In this document: positions 45,235 to 55,900 of the stretch, piece after piece | Layout of the letters: the number at the start of each line of letters is the position of its first letter | How positions within the stretch are numbered: the first letter of the stretch is position 1 | From: JBCDBD01 sp039184335 | Lineage (GTDB): Bacteria; Bacteroidota; Bacteroidia; Flavobacteriales; Flavobacteriaceae | Direction: 5' to 3' | Assembly (NCBI GenBank): GCA_039184335.1 | Contig: JBCDBD010000002.1 | Span: 134,136-198,135, forward strand | Length of the DNA: 64,000 nt | Notes under the pieces: model-generated | Databases searched by the model: none | What the model was told of the DNA's origin: nothing | Seen by the model: the letters and a program-made list of their open reading frames with translations, nothing else | Program-made: the position numbers and the translations under genes

Positions 45235-46011
45235 ATGTTTAAATTCTTCCGTCATATCCGTCAAAAACTGCTAGAAGAAAATCGATTTAGCAAATACCTC
45301 TTTTATGCTATCGGCGAAATCATTCTGGTCGTCATCGGTATTTTAATTGCACTCCAAATAAACAATTGGAATGAAAACAAGAAAAAAAATGATTCCGAAT
45401 CGCTTTATTATCAAAGATTGTTAGAAGATTTTGAGCTAGAAAAAGCCTCGATCAGTGCCCTAAAAGAGGATGCCGACCAACGCATCAAACACAGTAAAAG
45501 ATTAATCGTAGAACTGAATTATGGCACCAAGGACAAATATTATATCATGAATGCTTTTCTAAAGGCCTTTAGAAGTGATGCATATGTACCAAAAAACGTT
45601 ACTTTCAAAGATTTAATTTCTTCTGGCAACCTAAGTATAATAAGTGATTTGACTATTAAGAATAGTCTGATTCAATTTTATGGTGAGCAAGAAAATGTGT
45701 TGGGTCAAATAAACTCAAATAGGGATGAAAAAGTAAAAGTGTCTTTTGATGTAATCAATAACCAAGAAGGTTTTGGTATACAAGAATTTGATTATTTAAA
45801 AAGGCAACTCGAACCAGAAATTCTTGAAGTACTTCCCAATTATAACTGGATAGATGACAAGTCAAGTGAAACTTACAAGCGGTTTCAGAACCTATTGTTA
45901 TTCAACATTACCATGTCGGATAGAGACAAACAACATTTAGATAGAATCAGCAATTTCATGGAGACACCTTATCGATTGCTACAAAAAAAATGTGGTCAAG
46001 AACATGATTAA
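45235..46011 (+). CDS. DUF6090-family membrane protein, copy 1
   Basis: A 258-residue protein: a basic N-terminus (FKFFRHIRQKLLEENRFSKY), one membrane helix (AIGEIILVVIGILIALQINN), and a long, helix-rich extracytoplasmic region with probable coiled coils and no recognisable catalytic motif. It is the first of four related genes. The ATG at 45235 gives the same N-terminus as the paralogues; an earlier ATG adds seven residues. The role of the family is unknown. Confidence 0.82.
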   Translation: MFKFFRHIRQKLLEENRFSKYLFYAIGEIILVVIGILIALQINNWNENKKKNDSESLYYQRLLEDFELEKASISALKEDADQRIKHSKRLIVELNYGTKDKYYIMNAFLKAFRSDAYVPKNVTFKDLISSGNLSIISDLTIKNSLIQFYGEQENVLGQINSNRDEKVKVSFDVINNQEGFGIQEFDYLKRQLEPEILEVLPNYNWIDDKSSETYKRFQNLLLFNITMSDRDKQHLDRISNFMETPYRLLQKKCGQEHD

Positions 46012-46762
46012 ATTCTTCCGTAAAATTCGCCGAGCATTGCTTTCTGAAAACAAATTCAGCAAGTATCTGATTTATGCCATTGGAGAAATTTTTCTTGTAG
46101 TTATTGGAATTTTGATTGCACTATGGCTAAACAATCTTAATCAGCAAAGAATTGAAACCCAAGAAAGAGAACAACTAAAAATAGCTTTGATTAAAGAGTT
46201 ACAGCAAAACAAAGAGACATTTGCTAGTTATCAAGAGTATGCAAATGAATGCAATAAAAAAAACATTATTATTTTAAATATTTCTGCAGGAAAGCAAACA
46301 GATTTACCGGTTGATTCCATTAGAAAATATGTGGTAGATATGTTTCCTGATTTAGGTTTAAGGTTTAATGAATCTATTCGTAAATCTGCAAGTTCTGCTG
46401 GTCAGCTAGAGTTATTAACTACAAAGGAAAGTACTGCATTAGCAGAGTATGAAGCGTTAATTGAAAATTATAAAAATGCCAGAAAAATAAATACGGTTTG
46501 GAAAGAAAGTAATAGAGATATGTTTAATTATTTATCAATTTACAAGCGGAATGTAAACCAAAACCTAGAAAAAAGATTACCAAACACAACCTTGTTAAGT
46601 CATCCTGATTATGATTTATCCGATAAAGAATTTATTTCTTATCTAAAAAACAAAGAAACGTATACCAAGCTAAACGATATATTTATTAGTTCTATAGTTG
46701 ACGTTTATTGGCTAGAATCAATTATTAAAGATATAGATGACACAATTGAAGTATTGCAATAA
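46004..46762 (+). CDS. DUF6090-family membrane protein, copy 2
   Basis: A 252-residue paralogue with the same basic N-terminus and helix (IKFFRKIRRALLSENKFSKY, then EIFLVVIGILIALWLNN). The remaining 210 residues are helical and barely similar to the others. The ATG lies inside the last codons of copy 1, an 8-nt overlap, so the two are coupled. Copy 2 departs from its paralogues in the usual QINNWNE after the helix, which reads WLNNLNQ. Confidence 0.82.
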   Translation: MIKFFRKIRRALLSENKFSKYLIYAIGEIFLVVIGILIALWLNNLNQQRIETQEREQLKIALIKELQQNKETFASYQEYANECNKKNIIILNISAGKQTDLPVDSIRKYVVDMFPDLGLRFNESIRKSASSAGQLELLTTKESTALAEYEALIENYKNARKINTVWKESNRDMFNYLSIYKRNVNQNLEKRLPNTTLLSHPDYDLSDKEFISYLKNKETYTKLNDIFISSIVDVYWLESIIKDIDDTIEVLQ

Positions 46763-46775
46763 TGCACTCATAAAA

Positions 46776-46812
46776 ATAACGAAAGCACAACAATGTATAT
46801 GATATCATAACC
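46776..46812 (+). repeat. Intergenic repeat, copy 2
   Basis: ATAACGAAAGCACAACAA followed by TGTATATGATATCATAACC. The first part is identical to copy 3 (47551-47567) and the second part matches copy 1. It lies directly 3' of a DUF6090 gene. Confidence 0.6.
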
Positions 46813-46819
46813 AATACCA

Positions 46820-47554
46820 ATGATAAAATTCTTTAGGAAAATCAGACAGAAACTACTTTCTGAGAATAAATTCAGTAAATACCTGATTTATGCCGTTGGG
46901 GAAATAGTATTAGTTGTCATTGGCATTTTAATTGCCCTTCAAATAAATAATTGGAATGAGAACAGAAAGAATAAAGTATTAGAATTAAGTATCCTTAAAG
47001 AATTCAAGAGCTCTATTTCAATGGATATTGTACAGTTAAATTCGAGAGCTGAGTCAGCTAAAAATAACATTTATAGTGCCAACATACTATTGAATCATTT
47101 AGAAAAAAATCTTGGGTACAACGATTCACTCAATAAACATTTTAATATTATCACTTCAACCTTATATAAAGCTTTTAATCCACAAATAACAGCATATAAA
47201 ATGTTGGAATCTAAAGGCGTTGATTTAATCAGTAATATTGAATTGAAAAAAGACATTTTAAACCTATATAATTTTGATTATCATGAACTGATTTATGAAT
47301 ATGAAAATTATCAGAAAAACATCCTCAATTATGGGAGACCTATTGCTAGAAGCCAATTTGAAGTGACAGATAATAATAGTACAACTCCAGGTTTGAAACC
47401 AGTTAATTACAATTCTTTAAGTTTGAATGTCCAGCTAGTTAATACCTTGAAAATAATTGTTAGCAATGATAAAGGAATTCAAGAGGTAATTGAAAGCCTA
47501 ACTGATAAATGTCAAAAAATAGTAGCAGAAATTGATATAGAATTGAATAAATAA
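46820..47554 (+). CDS. DUF6090-family membrane protein, copy 3
   Basis: A 244-residue paralogue. Its first 145 nt or so (through the helix and QINNWNE) are almost identical to copy 4 at the DNA level, with changes limited to a few positions near the helix start. The following sequence is unrelated in detail, Asn- and Leu-rich, probably helical. No signal peptidase site is apparent; the protein is expected to be anchored in the inner membrane with the large part outside. Confidence 0.83.
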   Translation: MIKFFRKIRQKLLSENKFSKYLIYAVGEIVLVVIGILIALQINNWNENRKNKVLELSILKEFKSSISMDIVQLNSRAESAKNNIYSANILLNHLEKNLGYNDSLNKHFNIITSTLYKAFNPQITAYKMLESKGVDLISNIELKKDILNLYNFDYHELIYEYENYQKNILNYGRPIARSQFEVTDNNSTTPGLKPVNYNSLSLNVQLVNTLKIIVSNDKGIQEVIESLTDKCQKIVAEIDIELNK

Positions 47555-47597
47555 CGAAAGCACAACAAAGATAGCTATAATCCATGGTTAGCCATGT
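47551..47597 (+). repeat. Cassette-site-like repeat, copy 3
   Basis: ATAACGAAAGCACAACAAAG then ATAGCTATAATCCATGG and TTAGCC. It is similar to copy 4 (48527-48576) over CAACAAAGATRGCTAWAR and YCCATGGYTARC. It directly follows the stop of DUF6090 copy 3. Confidence 0.65.
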
Positions 47598-47685
47598 AAA
47601 GGTTATTCGAGAAATCCTGTCGAATTTCTACTAAGCAGTTCTCTTTTTGCTAACTTAGGTCTCAAAGGCTTCGAAATCATAGAAC

Positions 47686-47695
47686 GTTGGCAAAC
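47686..47695 (+). repeat. GTTGGCAAAC, left arm flanking the DUF3179 gene
   Basis: This decamer is the exact reverse complement of GTTTGCCAAC at 48531-48540. The two arms lie 16 nt upstream of the DUF3179 start and 5 nt downstream of its stop. Confidence 0.65.
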
Positions 47696-47710
47696 ATAAA
47701 ATAAACCATA

Positions 47711-48526
47711 ATGAAAAACATCTATTTACTATGTCTGGTTATTCTTTTAGTTGGCTGTAAAGAGCAAACAAAAAAAGACGAGGCCAAATCTGTGGAAAAC
47801 AAAGAATCCGTAAAGAAAAAGGAACGCCCAGTAGCACTAGAAAATGGTAAGTTTTTTAAAGTTAATGGAAAGAAAATGCTTTATGGTGGAGAAAATGAAT
47901 ATCAGCACTTTGACATAACGGATTATTCGCTTAAAGATGAACAGTTTCACTATGGAATTGGGCGCGAAAAATTTCCAGCATTACTAAAGCCAGAATTTAT
48001 TTCTGTCTCAGAAGCTAACAAAGTTTGGGCAGATAGCACAAGATTTTTGTTGGCGAAATCTGGTAATGAGGTAAAAGCTTATTCTGTTAAAGACCTGACA
48101 AGACACGAAATTGTAAACGACGTTTTGGATGGACAGCCTATTATGGCCGCTTACTGTATATTGGCTGATTTAGGAGCTATATACGAGCGGAATTATGGAG
48201 GTAAAGAATTAACATTTGCATTAAGTGGTTATACTTACTATGACGAAGATGTTTGGAATGGATCAGATGGATTTGTGTTTTGGGATAGGGAAACAGAAAG
48301 CCTTTGGTGGCCATTGATTGGGAAAGCTGTATCTGGGCCTTTAAAGAATGTAGGACTTATTGAGATGGATAAAAACAAATGGAACGATACTACTTGGAAA
48401 TATATTCGAGATAACTATCCAAATGCGAAAGTTCTAAAGTCGGGACAGGACTTTGAAAGACCAACTGAATGGAAAAAAATGGAAGATGTTACTTCCATAG
48501 TGGAAAACTATTCGGTCGAGAAATAA
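47711..48526 (+). CDS. DUF3179-family lipoprotein
   Basis: A 271-residue protein with a lipobox (LLCLVILLVGC), a charged linker, and a DUF3179 domain. Family blocks are REKFPALLKPEFISVSEAN near residue 85, VKAYSVKDLTRHEIVNDVLDGQPI near 120, and YCILADLGAIYERN near 151. Function unknown. It sits between two DUF6090 genes and is bracketed by inverted decamers and similar 3' repeats, as if inserted as a unit. Confidence 0.85.
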   Translation: MKNIYLLCLVILLVGCKEQTKKDEAKSVENKESVKKKERPVALENGKFFKVNGKKMLYGGENEYQHFDITDYSLKDEQFHYGIGREKFPALLKPEFISVSEANKVWADSTRFLLAKSGNEVKAYSVKDLTRHEIVNDVLDGQPIMAAYCILADLGAIYERNYGGKELTFALSGYTYYDEDVWNGSDGFVFWDRETESLWWPLIGKAVSGPLKNVGLIEMDKNKWNDTTWKYIRDNYPNAKVLKSGQDFERPTEWKKMEDVTSIVENYSVEK

Positions 48527-48576
48527 TAACGTTTGCCAACAAAGATGGCTAAAGCCCATGGCTAACGCTTGGTCAT
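48527..48576 (+). repeat. Cassette-site-like repeat, copy 4
   Basis: It starts with TAACGTTTGCCAAC, which includes the right inverted decamer at 48531-48540, followed by AAAGATGGCTAAAGCCCATG and GCTAACGC. The middle part can fold (GGCT/AGCC) and resembles copy 3. Confidence 0.65.
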
Positions 48577-48670
48577 TTTTTCCTGACTTGAGTTTATTAA
48601 AAACTGTATGGCGCTGGCGACAGGGTCATTGCCAAGATTGTTGTGGTACCTCATGACCAACTGCTAACCA

Positions 48671-49438
48671 ATGATAAAATTCTTTAGGAAAATCAGACAG
48701 AAACTACTTTCTGAGAATAAATTCAGTAAATACCTGATTTATGCCGTTGGGGAAATTATCCTTGTGGTCATTGGCATTTTAATTGCCCTTCAAATAAATA
48801 ATTGGAATGAACAAAAAAAGGAGCGACAGAAAGAAACCAAATTATTAAACCAATTGGTCTTAGACCTCAAATACAATCTAAATGAAATCAGCGATATGTA
48901 TGGGGATGTCCTTATTAGGTCAGTTGCCAAAGATTCGATCCTGAATCACCTCGAAAATGTGGAAAGACATTCAGAAGAGTTGAAAATGTACCTTCACCAA
49001 ATCCAATTACCTGGAATTTTCAACCTTGCCAACACAACATATAAATCAATTGAATCCGGTGGAATTGATGCCCTTTCAAATGACACACTCAGAGCCAAGA
49101 TAACGGACATGTATGAATTTGACTTTCGCAATGTTGAAGAAAGAAGAAAGCTTGAGTATGATATGATAACCTATCGCCTCAAACCTATTACGCTTGCTCA
49201 TCTAATTCCTACAGACGTAAGTAAAATTCAAGGTGATAGGTCAATACTGGAAGATGTGGCCATTATGAACTTTCCAAGAAATCCAAAAGCACTGGCCAAG
49301 AATGGAGAATTTGTTAATGTTCTTTCAGAATTACAGGCGATGACTACGGCAAGAAAGTATTTTCAAGAGAAAACCCTGATAAAATTAGAAGAATTGATAG
49401 CTGAAGTTGAAGAAGAAATTATACGATTGAAAAATTAA
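48671..49438 (+). CDS. DUF6090-family membrane protein, copy 4
   Basis: A 255-residue paralogue with the shared N-terminus (IKFFRKIRQKLLSENKFSKY and helix EIILVVIGILIALQINNW). From residue 50 on it is unique, rich in charged helices and ending in a likely coiled coil (LIKLEELIAEVEEEIIRLKN). It is 14 nt upstream of the YfcC-type transporter and may be cotranscribed with it. Confidence 0.83.
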   Translation: MIKFFRKIRQKLLSENKFSKYLIYAVGEIILVVIGILIALQINNWNEQKKERQKETKLLNQLVLDLKYNLNEISDMYGDVLIRSVAKDSILNHLENVERHSEELKMYLHQIQLPGIFNLANTTYKSIESGGIDALSNDTLRAKITDMYEFDFRNVEERRKLEYDMITYRLKPITLAHLIPTDVSKIQGDRSILEDVAIMNFPRNPKALAKNGEFVNVLSELQAMTTARKYFQEKTLIKLEELIAEVEEEIIRLKN

Positions 49439-49452
49439 AAGCGAACGACCAA

Positions 49453-50787
49453 ATGAAGAAATTTCCAAATGCTTTCGTAATCATTCTTTTCGTGATCCTA
49501 TCTGCTTGGGCACTGACTTTTCTGATCCCAAAAGGAAATTACCAACGGAAACTCGACCAAACCAATGAACGGACCATTGTCGTACCCAATTCATATGAAT
49601 ACCAAGAGGCGCAACACCTTTCACCCTTCGATATGCTGCTTGCCATACCCGAAGGAATCGCTGGAAGGGCCGATTTAATTGTGCTGGTGCTTTTGTTAGG
49701 GGGTAGTTTTTTTATCATAGAAAGGACAGGAGCCCTCAATCAAGGTTTAGGCCAATTGATTACCCTACTAAACGGAAAAGAACTTTTTGCCTTGACCACA
49801 ATATCTATTTTGTTTTTTATAGCAGGTTCCACAATTGCCCTACAAGAAGAAATTATAGCCTTGACCCCGGTTCTCTTATTATTTGGGCGAAACTTGGGCT
49901 ACTCCCCATTGACCATGATCTGTGCCAGTTATGGTTCGGCCGTTGTGGGTGCTTCCTTTAGTCCATTCAACCCCTTTGGCGTTTTAATCGCACAAAAAGA
50001 GGCTGAAGTCGAATTGTTATCTGGACTGGAATTTAGATTGCTATTTCTGTTAATAGCAGGATTCATATGGACCATTTACATAATTCAATACGCACGAAAA
50101 AATACTGTGGAGAAATCAAGATCTGAACTAACCGTGACTAGCCTGACATCACAAAATAAAATCATTTTAATCTTACTCGCAGTTACTTTTGGAATTGTTT
50201 CCTATGGATTGATTGCCTTGGGTTGGGGTTTTAACGAGATGTCCGCTTGTTTTTTTGCACTGGGATTGCTCAGTGGGTTGATAGCCAAGTTTGGCTTCAA
50301 TAAAACAACTGAATTGTACGTAGAGGGTTTTAAAGAAATGGTTTTTGCTTGTGCAATCATTGGACTTGCAAATAGTGTCTCAGTTGTTCTGACCAAAGGT
50401 TCTATTATCGATACCATTGTATACGGTCTCTTTACCCCACTAAAAAATATTGCTCCTTCATTTTCAGGAGTACTCATGATGATGGCCCATACCATACTTC
50501 ATTTTCCAGTACCCAGTTACTCTGGACAGGCCATTCTGACAATGCCCATTTTAACCCCTCTCTCGGATTTGATCGGACTATCAAGACAGGTTTGCGTCCT
50601 TGCCTATCAATACGGAACAATAATGATGGATGTAATTGTTCCGACCAATGGGGCCCTGATGGCTGTCATTGCCCTTGGGGGCATTAAATATAACAATTGG
50701 ATCAGGTTCATAATAAAACCAACTTTAATTATGTTGATTCTTGCGGCTATTGCAATTCTAATTGCCATTAAAGTTGGTTACGAGTAG
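49453..50787 (+). CDS. YfcC/DcuC-family membrane transporter
   Basis: A 444-residue protein with about 11-12 membrane helices. The N-terminus (FVILSAWALTFLIPKGNYQR) and the LIVLVLLLGGSFFIIERTGA and ASYGSAVVGASFSPFNPFGV blocks fit the C4-dicarboxylate/arginine-ornithine (YfcC) group. The substrate is not readable. Typical family length is about 450-500, so it appears complete. Start ATG follows copy 4 of DUF6090 by 14 nt. Confidence 0.82.
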   Translation: MKKFPNAFVIILFVILSAWALTFLIPKGNYQRKLDQTNERTIVVPNSYEYQEAQHLSPFDMLLAIPEGIAGRADLIVLVLLLGGSFFIIERTGALNQGLGQLITLLNGKELFALTTISILFFIAGSTIALQEEIIALTPVLLLFGRNLGYSPLTMICASYGSAVVGASFSPFNPFGVLIAQKEAEVELLSGLEFRLLFLLIAGFIWTIYIIQYARKNTVEKSRSELTVTSLTSQNKIILILLAVTFGIVSYGLIALGWGFNEMSACFFALGLLSGLIAKFGFNKTTELYVEGFKEMVFACAIIGLANSVSVVLTKGSIIDTIVYGLFTPLKNIAPSFSGVLMMMAHTILHFPVPSYSGQAILTMPILTPLSDLIGLSRQVCVLAYQYGTIMMDVIVPTNGALMAVIALGGIKYNNWIRFIIKPTLIMLILAAIAILIAIKVGYE

Positions 50788-50901
50788 TGCTTTTTTGTCG
50801 GCAAAAGTGTTTTCTTTAACTCCTAGAGCTTTTTAAGACCCACATTTTAAGGGACAGATTTCTTAACGATAAGACTTGAGATTTATATTATGCAAGAGTG
50901 A

Positions 50902-50918
50902 GCAAAACAAGGTTTTGC
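50902..50918. repeat. GCAAAAC-AAG-GTTTTGC hairpin, copy 1
   Basis: A perfect 7-bp stem with a 3-nt loop, followed by GCT. The same hairpin is at 57865-57881 with TAG in the loop. Both stand upstream of, or after, the surface-protein genes. Confidence 0.6.
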
Positions 50919-51008
50919 GCTGTGCAATTCATCGAAAAAATGGAAAAGTGCAAATAAAATTTTAACATTTGCGTTTTGCTGTTGAACCATACCAACCGAA
51001 GTAACCAC

Positions 51009-52907
51009 ATGTTCAGATTACCTTTTTTAAGCTTTTTATTGCTTACTGTGACTTTTGCCAATGGTCAAGCATTAAATGGCACTTACGCTATAGGCAATGC
51101 TATTTCTGATGATTATGCCACTTTGGAACTCGCTGTAGATGCACTCACAAACAACGGCATAGATGGACCGGTAATCTTTGGAATCCGATCAGGGACCTAT
51201 ACCGTTTCCCAATTGCAAATACCGACCATAAATGGTGCTTCAGCCACTAATACCATACGGTTTCAACCCTTGGATTCAAGCGGGCCGGTAATACTCCAGT
51301 CGGCTACCTACGTCATTGAAATCTACAGATCCGATTATTTGACGTTTGACGGTCTGACATTTGAAATAACAGCGGATAACGGCCAGAGTATTGGTTTACA
51401 GGTCAAGGGCTCAACAAACCTGAACATTACAAATTGTCTTTTTACCGCAATGTTTGAGGGCACTTTGTACCCCAATGTCCGCGAGTCTTTTATCAGTCTT
51501 CAATATCTTTCGCTCTACATTGCGCCTTCTTTCTTCGATTTTCCCGTACAGCATGTTCTCATTGAAAACAACACTTTTAGAAATGGTAATGGGGCCATTT
51601 ATAGTACCGGCAGAAACACCGCTAGAAATAGCACTATTGAAATAATTGACAATGTTTTTGAAGGAAAATCTGCAAATGACATTCGCATATATCTCACGAA
51701 CGATATTGCAATAAAAAACAACACTTTCACGGGAGAACGAACAGCGGATGCGCTTGACTTTAGGAATATTGAAAGTCAATTTGAATTCAGTGGCAACAAG
51801 CAAGATGTGGATACCTCAAACAATTCACCACTTTACATTATAGATTGTGAAATGGATGCCATGGCACCCATGATATTTAAGAATAATTTCTTCAGTTCTT
51901 CACGCTACATCACAATACTTAGATCCAGTAACCTCAATATTTGGAACAATAGCTTTTACTATGGTTCCAATTACTATATCATGCGGCTAGAACAAAACTT
52001 ACGGAACATTGCTATGGTCAACAATATTTTTCGAGCCAATGGTAGTCGCCTGCTCTATTTCAGTGGCGACATTGACTTCAATGAATTCAACATGGACCAT
52101 AATTGTTACCATACCCCGGATAATGCCAACGAATTCGACCAGGGAAGTTCGAGCTACGATTTCGAAAGCTGGAAAACCAATTCTGGACTGGATGCCAACA
52201 GTATTTTGGCAGAACCAAACTTCATCTCATCGGGAGACTTACATTTAAACAACGATGTATTGATCAATGGCAAGGGCAAAGTATTGCCTAATGTCGTTTT
52301 TGATATCGATGGCGAACCTCGCGATACGAATACCCCCGACATCGGTGCTGATGAATTTGATTTGGACCAAAGCTCATTGACAGATATAGGGTTAACCTCA
52401 ATATCCTATCAAGATGATAATCCCTGTAATCTATTGGATCCCATTCAAGTTTTGATTACCAACAACAGTACCTTTCCGATCACCCAATTTGATTTGGAAT
52501 GGTGGCTCAATGATTCCGCTATGGGCACCACAACGATTGATCAAACCATTGAAGCAAATAGCTCCATTACCATAGAAGTGGGCAACTATCCCTTTGCAGC
52601 GAACACCACATACCACCTTCGGTTTTTGATCAGCTCACCCAATGGGGAAAGTGATGACAATCTTTCAAACAATGAACTGTCCCAAGAGTACACCCATTTT
52701 AATGATTTGAAAATTTATCAAGAAAAAGACGCTGATTGTTCGAATACGTACACCTTATATGTTAAAAACCAACCTGGAGCAACCATATCTTGGTCCACGG
52801 GCGAAACCACAAATTTTATAACAACCGCTACACAAGGCACGTATTCTGTAACTGTTGTCAGTGCAAGCGGGTGCAGTTTGACCAGCCAAATCGATTTGAA
52901 CGAATAA
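51009..52907 (+). CDS. Secreted right-handed beta-helix protein
   Basis: A 632-residue protein with a signal peptide (MFRLPFLSFLLLTVTFANGQ). Residues 20-430 have the repeating short strands of a pectate-lyase-type beta-helix (NITNCLF, LIENNTF, IEIIDNVF, AIKNNTF, NIWNNSFYYG), and GADEF near 460 is the usual end of such domains. An Ig/CARDB-like region and a short domain with WSTGETT follow. No T9SS domain is seen at the C-terminus, so secretion may rely on a partner. The ATG at 51009 is favoured over one 33 nt upstream. Confidence 0.82.
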   Translation: MFRLPFLSFLLLTVTFANGQALNGTYAIGNAISDDYATLELAVDALTNNGIDGPVIFGIRSGTYTVSQLQIPTINGASATNTIRFQPLDSSGPVILQSATYVIEIYRSDYLTFDGLTFEITADNGQSIGLQVKGSTNLNITNCLFTAMFEGTLYPNVRESFISLQYLSLYIAPSFFDFPVQHVLIENNTFRNGNGAIYSTGRNTARNSTIEIIDNVFEGKSANDIRIYLTNDIAIKNNTFTGERTADALDFRNIESQFEFSGNKQDVDTSNNSPLYIIDCEMDAMAPMIFKNNFFSSSRYITILRSSNLNIWNNSFYYGSNYYIMRLEQNLRNIAMVNNIFRANGSRLLYFSGDIDFNEFNMDHNCYHTPDNANEFDQGSSSYDFESWKTNSGLDANSILAEPNFISSGDLHLNNDVLINGKGKVLPNVVFDIDGEPRDTNTPDIGADEFDLDQSSLTDIGLTSISYQDDNPCNLLDPIQVLITNNSTFPITQFDLEWWLNDSAMGTTTIDQTIEANSSITIEVGNYPFAANTTYHLRFLISSPNGESDDNLSNNELSQEYTHFNDLKIYQEKDADCSNTYTLYVKNQPGATISWSTGETTNFITTATQGTYSVTVVSASGCSLTSQIDLNE

Positions 52908-52928
52908 CGCCACTAACCTACCGCAAAA

Positions 52929-55900
52929 ATGAAATACATTTTCACCTATTTTCTTTCGTTCTTATCAATGGTTATATCGGCCCAGGGCAACAGCACGGTT
53001 CAATTTAACGATCAAGGGGATCACCGTCTACAGCGCTTTTTCCAATCCGAAAAACATGATGGCGGTATTTTGGTTTCAGGAAAAATGTCAAACGCAGATT
53101 CTGAAATTCCCGTTTTATTGAAACTTGACGACAATGGCGATGTTCTTTGGTCCACAGGGTCTTGTTTAGAGAAAACCCTGCACCACCTTCAGGGCTTTTC
53201 ATTTATGGTTTCTGATGATGGTTTTGTTTATGCAACGGCGAATTTTTCCACCAAGTCAATTTCTTCCATCAACAATGCATACCTGTCCAATTTTTATAAA
53301 ATTGACCCAATCACTGGTGATATCATTTGGACCATCGAAGATATTTCACACGACAAACCCGATTACCTTCAGGTGGGGTTCTCCAATCATTTCATGGATG
53401 CAAGTGCATCAAAAATTATTTTTGCATTGTCTTATGATGTATACGAAGGCTATATAATCGATAAAGATACGGGACAACTATTGGAGACTTTCGAAAAGAA
53501 CTTTATCGACCAGGGAAGTACCAATATTATAACAGACGCTTTTCAAAACGTTATTTATGCGGAAGGAAATACCCTTTACAAGTGCAATCAAACGGATTTT
53601 GATGCCATCCTTTGGCAATCCGATTTCAGCGACATCTCGGAAATAGAAAAAATCTATGAGGACAAGTTTGGCCATTTATTTGTTTTCAGTACTTCAGGTT
53701 ATCTAAAAAAGATAGACCCGGTCCTAGGCAATGAAGTTTGGAGTGTACGTGCCAGCATCTATGGTGATGCGTTGCTGGATGTTTTGGAAACCAACGAGTT
53801 CTTTTATTTGGCCTACGAATATCGGGGAAACAGTCATTATATCGCTTCCAAAGTCAACAAGACAAATGGTTCGCTTGAGTGGGAAACCTTTGAAACGATA
53901 GCTTCGGTCACAGCAAACAACCCCGGTGCCAGTGGTCATTCCGGAGCCAATTCCATAGACTTGGATTGCAATGGAGATGTATTCTTATCAGGTGAATATG
54001 CAGTGGATGCCATGGGTAAACTGGCCATGGGCCTGATGAAAATAAACGGCAATGATGGAAGTAAATTGGCCGATGTGATTGTTGACCTAGATACAGACGA
54101 TGATGATTCTGAAAAAGGCTTTTTTGCAGGTTTATTTGAGGACAAAGCCCTTTTTATTGGTAGCAGTCAAATTCATGGAACCTATGAGGAACTCCGATCA
54201 AAATCTGTATTAGTGGAATCGGACAGTGAACTGAACATCATTGAACAAAAGAATGTCCAAAGTGGGTATACGTACGCCTCAGATGTAAAACAAGTGGTCA
54301 CAAGATCAAACAGCACCTATTTCTTACTTCAAAAAGGTGCCGATGTTGCTATCGTGAAGCAGGACGAAAACGGCAATACCATTTGGACCTCTACCTTGGA
54401 GCAAAATTTGTTCTCGCAAGCAGACTATATGGCCGTTGGCGAGAACTTCACCTATATAGCAACAAGGGAAGTTTCTAGAGAAGACACAGAACTTTATTTA
54501 TACAAAATAGCCACCGCAGATGGTGCTTTTGTAGCTAAGGTTTTGGTGTATGCCTCTTCTGTTGATGCTGTGCAGACCTATGAACTTGAGGTTGACAATG
54601 ATAGTGCATATCTCTATTACAGTGATTTTCCATATAACACGGGTTCTACCGTTTTAGTGATTCACAAGTGGTCGGGTGGACCTATTTCAGATGCAAGCTA
54701 TCAAAATGTCAATGCAATATATCAAGACAAAAAAGATGAGGACTTGGTCATAAACTATGGGGAAGATCTCTTTTTACTTGACAATTCCGAAATACATTCC
54801 ATGAATAAAAACACCTTGGAAGTTGATTCGAATTACCAAGCAGGGGATCTCTATTTTTATGAAACGAGAAACTCGTTACAGAACAACAGTATCATTTACA
54901 CCTTTGGTAGCGGAGTATATTCTGGTAAGCAGTACATACAGAAATATGATTTAGCCGAAAGAAACCTTATCTGGCAACAGAGCTATGACAATGACGGAAC
55001 AGTAAAAAAATTAGCACTCGGAGAGGATGGTTATTTGTATGCCATGGGAAACACCGGTGGTGCCTCCAATCTTATGAAACTCTCAGACGCCACTGGACTA
55101 CAAGTGTGGAACAATGATTTTGACTGGTCAACAGATGCTGTGAATGAGAAAGAACTGAGCCTTAAATATGACAGTTCGGAGAATCAGGTCATACGCTATT
55201 TTGAGGTACTAAAAGATAATGCAGATGCCCATCTCCACCTTACTATTTACGACACCCTTGGAAATATAATCAGTGAAGAATCAGATGAAACCGTGTTGGA
55301 TAACGTAGACGATTACCGCTTCTCAGTAAATGCCAATGGTTCATTATTGATAGGCGGCACACAAACTGAAAATTGTGTTTCAAATGCTTTCGGAATTTTA
55401 ATCGCAATGCAAGGTTTAAATACCTCGCCATCTGATGAAGATAATGATGGGATTCCTGATGATGTGGACAATTGTCCAAGCATTCCAAATCCCAATCAAG
55501 AAGATGAAGATAGTGATGGTATTGGTGACGCGTGTGAAACCCCAGATCCTATCGAAATCAACATCGCATCACAAAATATTTCTTGTTTCGGATCAAGTGA
55601 CGGACAGATTCAAACCAACGTAACCGGTGGTACAGCCCCCTTAACCTATGAATTACTTGATGGTACAGGAATGAACATCATCGTTGCCTCCCAATCAAGT
55701 GCCATTTTTGAAAATCTAACGGCTGGTAATTATATCGTACGGGTTCAAGATGCGTTGGGGCAAATAGCAATGGGAGACATGATAACCATAGTGGAGCCTA
55801 CGCCTCTTGCTGTGGAAGCCATTGTCACTGAAGTTAGCTGTAAAGGAGTTTCGAACGGCAGTATAGAAATCATTGCATCGGGGGGTACTGGAGCATATCT

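Noticed and set aside
45141..48576. True integron with an integrase
   Set aside because: No integrase gene is visible and the repeats do not meet the classical RYYYAAC/GTTRRRY core; reported only as cassette-like.
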